From the NCBI RefSeq assembly GCF_000455445.1, contig NZ_HG417091.1:90396-154395 (forward strand): 64,000 nucleotides of DNA, read 5' to 3'. Below the pieces are notes generated by a model. That model was not told the DNA's origin. It did no database searches and saw nothing but the letters and a program-made list of their open reading frames with translations. The stretch comes from Hoylesella timonensis 4401737 = DSM 22865 = JCM 15640 (GTDB taxonomy: Bacteria; Bacteroidota; Bacteroidia; Bacteroidales; Bacteroidaceae). Within the stretch, counting starts at the first letter, position 1, and every line of letters begins with the position of its first letter. A program made the position numbers and the translations under genes. Shown here one piece after another: positions 1 through 6,922 of the stretch.

Positions 1-446
1 ATTTTATCTATCTTCATTTCTTTCGCCTTATTTAAGGCTTGCATGATCAGTTCTTTGGCAATGCCCTTGCGGCGGTATTGCGGAAGAATAGCAATACTAT
101 CGATATATAGTTCGTCTGGTTGTGCCTCGTCTTTCATATCTCGATAGTCGATGTTAAATTTTTGAAGTGCTTTTTCTATGAATACCTTTCTCAGTTTCTT
201 CAGGTCGGCACCGTGGTAACTCACACAAATACCTGCTACCTCGCTGTTATCATTCAATGCTACGAAGGTGTTCTTATAACTGTATTGGCTTTCGTCCATG
301 CTCACCAATTCGGTCATCAAGTCTTCAAACTCGTTCAGTGTGTGATTGGGACCTGCTAAGTTTTGACAACACTCATAGTTCATGGCAAGCATAATGAGTT
401 TTGCAATTTCTCTTGCTTGTTCTTTGGTGGCTTGTGTTATTTTCAT
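1..446 (-). CDS. GNAT-family N-acetyltransferase (3' end outside window)
   Basis: About 148 residues are visible, starting at the ATG at 446-444 and running off the left edge. The visible C-terminal part has the acetyl-CoA-binding motif A of GNAT enzymes (DSIAILPQYRRKGIAKELI), in which the Q-x-x-x-G-x-A loop binds the pyrophosphate of acetyl-CoA. The acceptor substrate cannot be read from sequence. Its start overlaps the stop of the upstream histidine kinase by four bases (ATGA at 446-443), so it is probably translated by coupling as the third gene of the response regulator/kinase operon. The family call is firm; a link to the two-component system is inference. Confidence 0.85.
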   Translation of the reverse strand, partial: MKITQATKEQAREIAKLIMLAMNYECCQNLAGPNHTLNEFEDLMTELVSMDESQYSYKNTFVALNDNSEVAGICVSYHGADLKKLRKVFIEKALQKFNIDYRDMKDEAQPDELYIDSIAILPQYRRKGIAKELIMQALNKAKEMKIDK

Positions 447-1861
447 TCGTTATTCTTTTTTATGTTAAAATCAAATCGCAGACCTCCTGTGGGTAGGTTT
501 TTAGCTTGAATCGTTCCTCCATGAATCATCACCGCATTCTTTACTATAGCGAGTCCTAAACCTGTGCCGCCTAATTTTCGGCTTCTCCCTTTATCTACTC
601 GATAAAAGCGTTCAAAAATGCGAGACAAATGTTCATTTGCGACTCCAATGCCATTATCATAAAACGCAAAACTCCATTCTTTATTTTTTTCTACGGCATC
701 CAATGTAATCGTGGTGCCATAGCCTGCATAGGCGATAGCGTTATCTGTCAGATTTCTAAAGACACTATATAGCAGGCTTTTATTCCCCTGCACAATGATG
801 TTTTCAGGAAGATTGATGATAAAGCTCATGTGGTGCTTTTCTAATTGTAGCGCAGTCTCTTTACTTATATCTTCTACCATTTGAGAGATATTCACTTCTA
901 CATTTTCTTTTATTTCAGGGGCATCATCCATCCGATTTAACGTAGAGATATCTTGTAGGAGAGAGGTTAGTCGCTGACTCTGGGCATAACTGTGTTTCAA
1001 AAATTGCTTCTTCGTCTTCTCATCGATATGAGGATTGTCTAAGATAGTTTCCAAATAGCCTTGAATGCTTGCTACGGGAGTTTTCAATTCGTGCGCAATA
1101 TTTTGAGTAAGCTGTCGTTTTAGCTTATCTTGTTCTTGTCGTGTACTCTGAAGACGTTTATAGATTTTGATAATTCTTTCGGCAATCTCTCCCAATTCGT
1201 CGTCAGGAAAAGCAATCAAATCTTCTGTTTCCAAGCTTTCATTATGGTCGGCTCTACTGGCAAAAAGCTTGAGTTTTGTAATGTTGGCACCTAATCTACT
1301 CAAGAAACGCCATAATACCAGTGTCAATATAATAATAGTTGTCAACGCAAACCAAATGAAATGCTGATCTGTTTGGAGCGATTTTGCCAAATCATTATTA
1401 TACGGTAAGGCACTGCGAATCGTGATTTTGCTATCGTTGAAGTAAGTTGCCGAATAAAAAAACTCCTGCTTTAACGTCTTACTATTTCTTTCTACACTTG
1501 AGCCTGACCCTTTCTTTTTGGCTTCTATGACCTCTGGACGATTGGCGTGACTTGTAAAACGGTTGTAATTCTTTTCTAAGTTATCAAACGTAACATGCCC
1601 TTCGTTGTCTATAATAGTTACTCGGAGGTTAGGTAAACTGTGTGTCTTCACATAGGAGTCCAATGTCGTCTCGTCGGTCTTGCCCATATACTTCATGGCA
1701 TCAGCTAACTGCTTATTATAGTTTTGCAGTTTCTCGTTCAGCAGTTCTATTTTATATTGTTTTTCACGGACTTGTTGAAAAACAATAAATGCAATGGCAA
1801 ACAGCAAAAAAATCGCCATAACACTGGCGTATAGGCGTGTCCCTACGGATATTTTTCTCAT
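443..1861 (-). CDS. Membrane sensor histidine kinase (PhoR-like)
   Basis: A 472-residue membrane kinase that autophosphorylates on histidine and hands phosphate to a partner regulator. A first membrane segment spans about residues 11-29 and a second about 168-187, enclosing a periplasmic sensor of about 135 residues. A HAMP-like linker follows, then the dimerisation/phosphoacceptor motif with His257 (NIAHELKTPV). The ATPase domain shows the N box (RNLTDNAIAYA, about 369-379), G1 (DNGIG, 402-406), an F box (IFERFYRV) and G2 (GGTGLGLAIV, 431-440). All catalytic motifs look intact. It starts inside the stop of the response regulator gene (ATGA overlap at 1861-1858), so the two almost certainly form a cognate pair. 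The sensed signal is unknown. Confidence 0.93.
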   Translation of the reverse strand: MRKISVGTRLYASVMAIFLLFAIAFIVFQQVREKQYKIELLNEKLQNYNKQLADAMKYMGKTDETTLDSYVKTHSLPNLRVTIIDNEGHVTFDNLEKNYNRFTSHANRPEVIEAKKKGSGSSVERNSKTLKQEFFYSATYFNDSKITIRSALPYNNDLAKSLQTDQHFIWFALTTIIILTLVLWRFLSRLGANITKLKLFASRADHNESLETEDLIAFPDDELGEIAERIIKIYKRLQSTRQEQDKLKRQLTQNIAHELKTPVASIQGYLETILDNPHIDEKTKKQFLKHSYAQSQRLTSLLQDISTLNRMDDAPEIKENVEVNISQMVEDISKETALQLEKHHMSFIINLPENIIVQGNKSLLYSVFRNLTDNAIAYAGYGTTITLDAVEKNKEWSFAFYDNGIGVANEHLSRIFERFYRVDKGRSRKLGGTGLGLAIVKNAVMIHGGTIQAKNLPTGGLRFDFNIKKNNE

Positions 1862-2553
1862 AGTGCGTCAAAATAATAGCCAAATCCTAAACGTGTGACG
1901 ATACATTTTGAAAACCGCCCAATCTTTTTTCTTAAGCGTGTGATATTAACATCTACAGTTCGGTCGAGTACCAACACATCCTTCGGCCAGATGCGATCAA
2001 TAAGTTCTTGACGTGAAAAGACGTGTCCTTTTTCTGAGAGTAAGAGATGCAATAACTCAAACTCTGTTTTAGTAAAAGGAACATCCTTGTCATCAATAGA
2101 AACCGTTTTTTTGTCCAAATTCATCTCCAAACCTTGATATTTGAGCACCTTTGGTTGTTCATGGTCCTCCGTTTCGGCAGTTCTTCTGATGACCGCACGA
2201 ATCCGTACCAAGACTTCCCGAATAGAGAAAGGCTTGCTGATATAGTCATCTGCTCCTAAATTAAATCCAGTCACCGTATCATTCTCTGTGTCTCTGGCTG
2301 TCAAGAAAATAATTGGAATATGGGCTGTTGCTGACTCCTCTTTAAGTTTCTTTGCCATGGCAAAGCCAGACATCGTTCCCATCATGACATCCAACAACAG
2401 CAAATTGTACGATGTTAGCTCCATATTCATGGCTTCCTCTGCCGAATTGGCAGTGTCAACAGCATAACCTTCAGTTTCGAGATTGAACTTCAGAATCTCA
2501 CATAAGTCTTGTTCATCGTCTACGACGAGAATGCGATAATTATTTTCTTCCAT
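1858..2553 (-). CDS. OmpR/PhoB-family response regulator
   Basis: A 231-residue DNA-binding response regulator. The receiver domain (about 5-120) has the acidic pair Asp12/Asp13, phosphoacceptor Asp55 (LLLLDVMMG) and the conserved Lys107 (SKPFS). The C-terminal part (about 130-230) is a winged helix of the OmpR type, with a recognition-helix region near VLDRTVDVNITRLRKKIG. I chose the ATG at 2553. The frame stays open to a TTG at 2565, but the ATG gives the usual N-terminus, four residues before RILVVDDE. A TAACTTTG promoter box lies 30 bases upstream. It is the first gene of a three-gene coupled operon with the kinase and the acetyltransferase. It resembles PhoB/PhoP-type regulators of Bacteroidales; the regulon is not deducible here. 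Confidence 0.93.
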   Translation of the reverse strand: MEENNYRILVVDDEQDLCEILKFNLETEGYAVDTANSAEEAMNMELTSYNLLLLDVMMGTMSGFAMAKKLKEESATAHIPIIFLTARDTENDTVTGFNLGADDYISKPFSIREVLVRIRAVIRRTAETEDHEQPKVLKYQGLEMNLDKKTVSIDDKDVPFTKTEFELLHLLLSEKGHVFSRQELIDRIWPKDVLVLDRTVDVNITRLRKKIGRFSKCIVTRLGFGYYFDAL

Positions 2554-2582
2554 ATTTGATAACAATAAATGTATTCAGTTGA

Positions 2583-2590
2583 CAAAGTTA
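2583..2590 (-). promoter_or_regulatory. Bacteroidetes -7 box for the regulator/kinase operon
   Basis: The minus strand reads TAACTTTG, a full match to the TAnnTTTG box of Bacteroidetes primary-sigma promoters. It would start transcription near 2576, about 23 bases before the ATG at 2553. No clear -33 TTTG was seen. Confidence 0.6.
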
Positions 2591-2841
2591 GCACATCAAC
2601 TCTTCATAGATGTTTCAGAAATATTACAATTCTGTTACCTTGAACAAGATGTGTTAGCTTTTTATTCAAATCACATTCTTCTGAAGCTATTACTTTTCCC
2701 ATGCGGTAGTAACCTGCCTTGTCGAACGCTAAGCAATGAGGAACTCACTCTTTATTTCGTTTCATTGTATGCTTCACACAAAATTAAGAAAAAGCTATGA
2801 GAAAATCAAATATATAGATGATGTTATTTTGATTATACTCA

Positions 2842-2870
2842 GCTCTTTCATCAAAAGAGCGGCTTTTTTA
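2842..2870 (+). terminator. Orphan intrinsic terminator-like hairpin
   Basis: GCTCTTT and AAAGAGC form a 7-bp stem around a 5-base loop, followed by a T run at 2864-2869. No plus-strand gene lies upstream, so it may serve a lost gene or an antisense transcript. The region 2566-2939 otherwise shows no coding signal. Confidence 0.4.
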
Positions 2871-2939
2871 CAACAAAAAAGCATCTAAAATACAGCAAAT
2901 GTAAAATTCTTGGTACGCTGTTTTGGAGGATAATAAATA

Positions 2940-3326
2940 CTGAATTTTCTTTACAAAGAGCCTCTCATAACTCGCGTATAAATCACCAACACCAAAGTTG
3001 GTCGCAAATACGCAAGTTATGAGAAAGTTTTATAATTCGTTGTTATTTAATGTATTACGATTAATGCGCTTCTTTTCTTTCCTATTTTTACCATTTAATG
3101 GCGACTAAAGCATTGAGATAATGCTGCAATTTGCATGCTTTAATGCCGCTGAAGCATGTGAATAACACCTCTAATGTATGTTTCCAAGACCGTTAATTCA
3201 ATATTTCAACTTGAAAAGGCGTCTATTTTGTTAAAATCAGCCCATTTTTGCATGTCGCTTGCCTATTAATTTTTTCTATTTCGCAGATTTTAGATGACCG
3301 TTTTTTGGTAAAATTATAGGACAAAG
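2940..3326 (+). repeat. Intergenic repeat family, copy A (about 387 bp)
   Basis: First of three closely related copies. The others are on the opposite strand at 36622-37014 and 48912-49304, and a diverged relative lies near 25297-25680. It begins with an imperfect 27-bp hairpin (CTCATAACT...AGTTATGAG, about 2966-3025) with a short loop. Further in it holds a smaller hairpin (CATGCTT...GAAGCATG). It ends in a strongly conserved AT-rich tail (CCGTTTTTTGGTAAAAT). It carries no open reading frame. It lies between divergent genes, upstream of the AAA ATPase. I see no terminal inverted repeats or target duplication, so whether it is a MITE, a structured RNA or another repeat class is open. Confidence 0.85.
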
Positions 3327-3529
3327 ATAGCGAATGTCTTTGCCATAGATAATAATGATAAAAAGCCACAGCTCTTTCATTAAAAGGTCACTCAGGGACA
3401 ACCATTTTTTTTCAAATAAAAGAGCGTGTTCATTCTATTCTATTTTTTTCAACAGTTCCTTTCATGTATTTTTTTTCAATCAGTATTCATCCTTGGATGT
3501 TTTATTTTTATTTTTAATTTAGATAGCGC

Positions 3530-3560
3530 TTGGCACATTACCGATAATTCTGTATATTTG
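3530..3560 (+). promoter_or_regulatory. Promoter of the AAA ATPase/DUF4435 pair
   Basis: TTG at 3530-3532 and TATATTTG at 3553-3560, separated by 20 bases, fit the Bacteroidetes -33/-7 promoter closely. Transcription would begin near 3567, giving a leader of about 70 bases before the ATG at 3640. Confidence 0.7.
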
Positions 3561-3639
3561 TCCAATCAACAGGTAGCATGGGTGGTAGCCTTGGCATTGC
3601 GCGAGTGTTGCCATGCTTGACAGATAAAACATTGGATAG

Positions 3640-4461
3640 ATGAAATACGCAGATTATATTAAACGAATTGAGATAGACTCTCTGTGGAGTGGTAGACGGC
3701 ATATCGTGTGGAATCTTGATAGGCAGGTGAATGTGCTTAGTGGTATCAATGGGGTGGGTAAGAGTACCATTCTCAATAAAGTGATCAAAGGACTGTTGGA
3801 AGGTAATAACGTGATTTCAGAATTGCCACCAAGTGTCAAAATTACGGTGTCTCCTAACGATGCAGATCGAGTGCGATATGATATTATACGCTCTTTCGAT
3901 AGACCTTTGATGAGCTCCGATACCGTTGCCAAAGTAGATAAGCGATTGGCAACAGAATTGGATTGGCAATTGTTTCAGTTGCAGCGTAAGTATCTCGATT
4001 ATCAAGTCAATGTAGGAAATAGGATGATAGATGTGTTGCAGAAAGGTGGACCTGACGCTGCTGCTACTGCCCAACAACTCTCTTCAGCCAAGGTGTTGTT
4101 TCAAGATATGATGGATAAATTATTTGCCGATACGGGTAAAACTATCATTCGAACACAAAATGAAATTCGCTTTTCCCAACTTGGTGAAACGCTGGTGCCT
4201 TACCAACTCTCCAGTGGAGAGAAGCAAATTCTTGCCATCTTGCTCACGGTCTTAATTCAAGACCATCAACCTTACGTACTCTTTATGGATGAGCCAGAGG
4301 TAAGTTTGCACATTGACTGGCAAGAGCAGCTCATCGATTTGATATTACAATTAAATCCAAATGTACAACTCATTCTGACGACTCATTCGCCAGCGGTGAT
4401 TATGAATGGCTGGATGGAGCATGTTACTGAGGTAAGTGACATTACAGATGTGAACCGATAG
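3640..4461 (+). CDS. AAA/ABC-class ATPase, AriA/OLD-like
   Basis: A 273-residue soluble ATPase of the ABC/SMC-like AAA class found in OLD nucleases, retron effectors and PARIS. Visible motifs are Walker A (GINGVGKST, residues 35-43), an ABC signature (LSSGEKQ, about 190-196), Walker B (YVLFMDEPEVSLH, with Asp217 and Glu218) and a switch histidine (LTTHSP, His249). The middle (about 95-170) is short, so it lacks the long coiled coil of Rad50-type enzymes and is smaller than typical AriA proteins as I remember them. It is followed 31 bases later by a DUF4435 gene, the partner domain in PARIS (AriA + AriB). ATPase class is certain; a defence role is inference from the pairing. Confidence 0.85.
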   Translation: MKYADYIKRIEIDSLWSGRRHIVWNLDRQVNVLSGINGVGKSTILNKVIKGLLEGNNVISELPPSVKITVSPNDADRVRYDIIRSFDRPLMSSDTVAKVDKRLATELDWQLFQLQRKYLDYQVNVGNRMIDVLQKGGPDAAATAQQLSSAKVLFQDMMDKLFADTGKTIIRTQNEIRFSQLGETLVPYQLSSGEKQILAILLTVLIQDHQPYVLFMDEPEVSLHIDWQEQLIDLILQLNPNVQLILTTHSPAVIMNGWMEHVTEVSDITDVNR

Positions 4462-4492
4462 CACTTGAAATCACCTTGAATCTAGGTTTGAA

Positions 4493-5488
4493 ATGGGAAA
4501 ACGACTAAAAGATAATATTTCATCTGCCTATATTGGGGCTGCCAATCAACTCAGATCATTGAATGCTAAACGGCGCATAGTGGCGTATGTGGAGAGTTAC
4601 GATGATATTTATTTTTGGCGCACGGTATTGAGAGAGTTTGAAGATGACAAATGTTATTTTCAAATCATGTTACCTTCTCGTCTTCAACACTTAGAACGTG
4701 GAAAGAAGGCTGTGTTGATGAATCTGCTTACAGATAAAGTAGGTCGTGATATGATTGCATGTGTGGATGCCGATTATGATTATCTGATACAGGGAGCCAC
4801 CCAAACTTCAAAGGAAATACTTTCCAATCCATACATTTTCCACACCTATACTTACGCTATTGAGAACCTGCAATGTTATGCGCCATCGCTCTTTGATACA
4901 TGTGTAATGGTAACACTGAACGACCATCATATTTTTGATATGCAGCGATATTTAGAAGATTATTCGCGTGCTATTTATCCTCTTTTTATATGGAGTATTT
5001 GGTTTTATCGCACTCCCGATTACAACAAATTTACCATTACCGACTTTCTTCGCATCATCATGCCAGGGCATTTTACGATAGCGAATGCTGAGCATAATAT
5101 TTCCAATGTTCGTCAGAAGGTGGGAAAACGCATCGCCAGATTTCATAAAGAATATCCTGATGCCAAGGAAAGCTATCTCAAAGTGAAAGCCGATTTGCGC
5201 CGGTTGGGGGTCACTCCAGAAACTACTTATCTGTATATACAAGGACATCATTTGTTCGACAAGGTCGTGGTGCCCATGTTAAATAAAGTGTGCGTGCAAT
5301 TAACACAAGAGCGTGAGCGAGAGATTGTGCAACAGAGCAAACACGGAACTCAACAACGCAATGAGCTGACAAGTTATCGTAACTCTGTGGAGAACATTTC
5401 TTCCATGTTGAAGAAGAATACGGCTTACAGTGAGTCTGAACCTTTTCAGCGCATCTGCCAAGATATACAAAAATATATCAAATCATGA
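4493..5488 (+). CDS. DUF4435 (TOPRIM-like) protein, AriB-like partner
   Basis: A 331-residue protein with an N-terminal DUF4435 core. The TOPRIM-like signature is visible as Glu34 in AYVESYDDIYFW and an acidic triplet at Asp92/Asp94/Asp96 (CVDADYDYL), the expected metal-binding residues of OLD and AriB nucleases. A conserved ENLQCY stretch follows. The C-terminal third is charged and helical, with no recognisable domain. It is co-transcribed with the preceding AAA ATPase (31-base gap). In PARIS the AriB subunit is a toxin released when AriA senses an anti-restriction protein; whether this pair works the same way is unknown. Family assignment is good, function is inferred. Confidence 0.8.
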   Translation: MGKRLKDNISSAYIGAANQLRSLNAKRRIVAYVESYDDIYFWRTVLREFEDDKCYFQIMLPSRLQHLERGKKAVLMNLLTDKVGRDMIACVDADYDYLIQGATQTSKEILSNPYIFHTYTYAIENLQCYAPSLFDTCVMVTLNDHHIFDMQRYLEDYSRAIYPLFIWSIWFYRTPDYNKFTITDFLRIIMPGHFTIANAEHNISNVRQKVGKRIARFHKEYPDAKESYLKVKADLRRLGVTPETTYLYIQGHHLFDKVVVPMLNKVCVQLTQEREREIVQQSKHGTQQRNELTSYRNSVENISSMLKKNTAYSESEPFQRICQDIQKYIKS

Positions 5489-5757
5489 CTTGATACGAGG
5501 GGGGTACCTTTCTTTCCGCCTTGTGTCTTGACACTGAGGTGAGGAAGTTTATCTTGTTATTTTCTTCGTCTAAGAGTCTTTATTTGTTCGTCGCATGCTT
5601 TCGTTTCCTTTATTATAATCCCTATTCTGATTAAAGCATGTAGATAAGCGGATTAATCCTGTGTTATATTTTTAACAGAGCATTGCTCTACATAAAGAAG
5701 CTCGTAAAAAAGAGTTAAAAACTAAATTACATACGTGTGTATCTACGTAAATCTATA
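5489..5757. other. Intergenic stretch without recognisable content
   Basis: AT-rich spacer between the DUF4435 gene and ddh. No open frame, RNA or convincing terminator was seen. Confidence 0.5.
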
Positions 5758-5765
5758 TACTTTTG
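5758..5765 (+). promoter_or_regulatory. Candidate -7 box upstream of ddh
   Basis: TACTTTTG matches TAnnTTTG. It would give a leader of about 100 bases before the ddh ATG at 5873. No matching -33 element is evident, so this is tentative. Confidence 0.45.
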
Positions 5766-5872
5766 TATCCAGATTAAGGAATTAAATAGGGATAGGATTC
5801 ATGGCGCAAAATAAAATTGTTGTATCCATTGTAAACGATTCCTGTTTTCAAACCAAACAATAAATAAACAAA

Positions 5873-6772
5873 ATGAAGAAGATTAGAGCAGCCATAGTTG
5901 GTTATGGCAATATTGGAAAATTTACGGTTGAAGCCGTTGAAGCCGCTGAAGACTTTGAGTTAATAGGAATTGTACGCAGACAAGGCGCAGAAAACAAGCC
6001 AGCCGAATTGGCACCTTACAAAGTTGTACAGGATATTAAAGAACTCGAAGGTGTAGATGTTGCCATTTTGGCAACGCCTTCACGCAGTTGTAAAGAATAT
6101 GCAGAAAAGATATTGCCCTTGGGCATCAATACCGTTGACAGCTTTGATATTCATACAGATATTGTAGACTATCGCAGCGCACTAATGCCTCTCTGTAAAG
6201 AACATCACGCTGTAAGCATCATTAGTGCAGGCTGGGATCCGGGTTCTGACTCGGTTGTTCGCACGTTGATGCAAAGCCTTGCACCCAAAGGGTTGAGCTA
6301 TACTAACTTTGGACCAGGCATGTCAATGGGACACAGCGTGTGTGCAAGAAGCAAGAAAGGTGTGAAGAACGCCCTCTCCATGACAATTCCTTTGGGCGAA
6401 GGTATTCACAGACGTATGGTGTACGTAGAGTTGGAAGAAGGTGCTACACTCGATGAGGTAACCAAAGAGATAAAAGCCGACCCTTATTTTGCACACGATG
6501 AAACGCATGTAATGGCAGTTGACTCGGTAGATGCCGTAAAAGATATGGGACACGGTGTACACTTAGTGCGCAAGGGAGTGAGTGGCAAGACACAAAACCA
6601 ACGCATGGAGTTTACCATGAGCATTAACAATCCAGCCTTGACCGCACAAGTTTTGGTTAATGTGGCACGTGCCAGCATGCACCAACAACCCGGTTGTTAT
6701 ACCATGGTAGAGATACCTGTAATAGATTTGTTGGCAGGTGAACGAGAAGATTTAATAAAGGCACTGGTCTAA
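5873..6772 (+). CDS. ddh: meso-Diaminopimelate D-dehydrogenase
   Basis: A 299-residue cytosolic NADPH-dependent enzyme that reversibly makes meso-2,6-diaminopimelate from tetrahydrodipicolinate and ammonia. This is the one-step branch of the lysine/peptidoglycan DAP pathway. The N-terminal Rossmann motif GYGNIG (residues 10-15) is intact. The family stretches RSCKEYAEKILPLGINTVDSFD and ISAGWDPGSDSVVR follow, and the latter contains substrate-binding residues in known Ddh structures. Length matches the family (about 300-330). It is transcribed alone and faces the convergent S9 peptidase across a perfect 15-bp inverted repeat. Confidence 0.93.
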   Translation: MKKIRAAIVGYGNIGKFTVEAVEAAEDFELIGIVRRQGAENKPAELAPYKVVQDIKELEGVDVAILATPSRSCKEYAEKILPLGINTVDSFDIHTDIVDYRSALMPLCKEHHAVSIISAGWDPGSDSVVRTLMQSLAPKGLSYTNFGPGMSMGHSVCARSKKGVKNALSMTIPLGEGIHRRMVYVELEEGATLDEVTKEIKADPYFAHDETHVMAVDSVDAVKDMGHGVHLVRKGVSGKTQNQRMEFTMSINNPALTAQVLVNVARASMHQQPGCYTMVEIPVIDLLAGEREDLIKALV

Positions 6773-6828
6773 GTACTATTTAGGCAATCCAATTTTGGAC
6801 AACTTTGTGAACGAAAAGTTCACTCATC

Positions 6829-6884
6829 AACAAGGTCATGGTAGAAGGGCAATGCTGTTGACAGCCCGATACCATGACCTTGTT
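6829..6884. terminator. Long inverted repeat between convergent genes
   Basis: Perfect 15-bp arms (AACAAGGTCATGGTA at 6829-6843 and its complement at 6870-6884) enclose a 26-base loop that can itself pair through GGGC/GCCC. It sits between the convergent ends of ddh (6772) and the S9 peptidase (6923). That position suits a bidirectional terminator, although the T tracts are weak. Confidence 0.6.
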
Positions 6885-6922
6885 TCTATGCAAAACAATT
6901 TTTACTTGTTTCCCTTTGTCGC

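Noticed and set aside
1858-2553. Naming the two-component pair RprX/RprY
   Set aside because: The receiver N-terminus (RILVVDDEQDLCEIL) fits PhoB/PhoP-type regulators better than what I recall of RprY; no symbol was assigned.
3426-3620. 64-codon hydrophobic frame before the AAA ATPase gene
   Set aside because: AT-rich, Phe-rich, no family; the good promoter at 3530-3560 lies inside it, so it is not co-transcribed as a leader gene.
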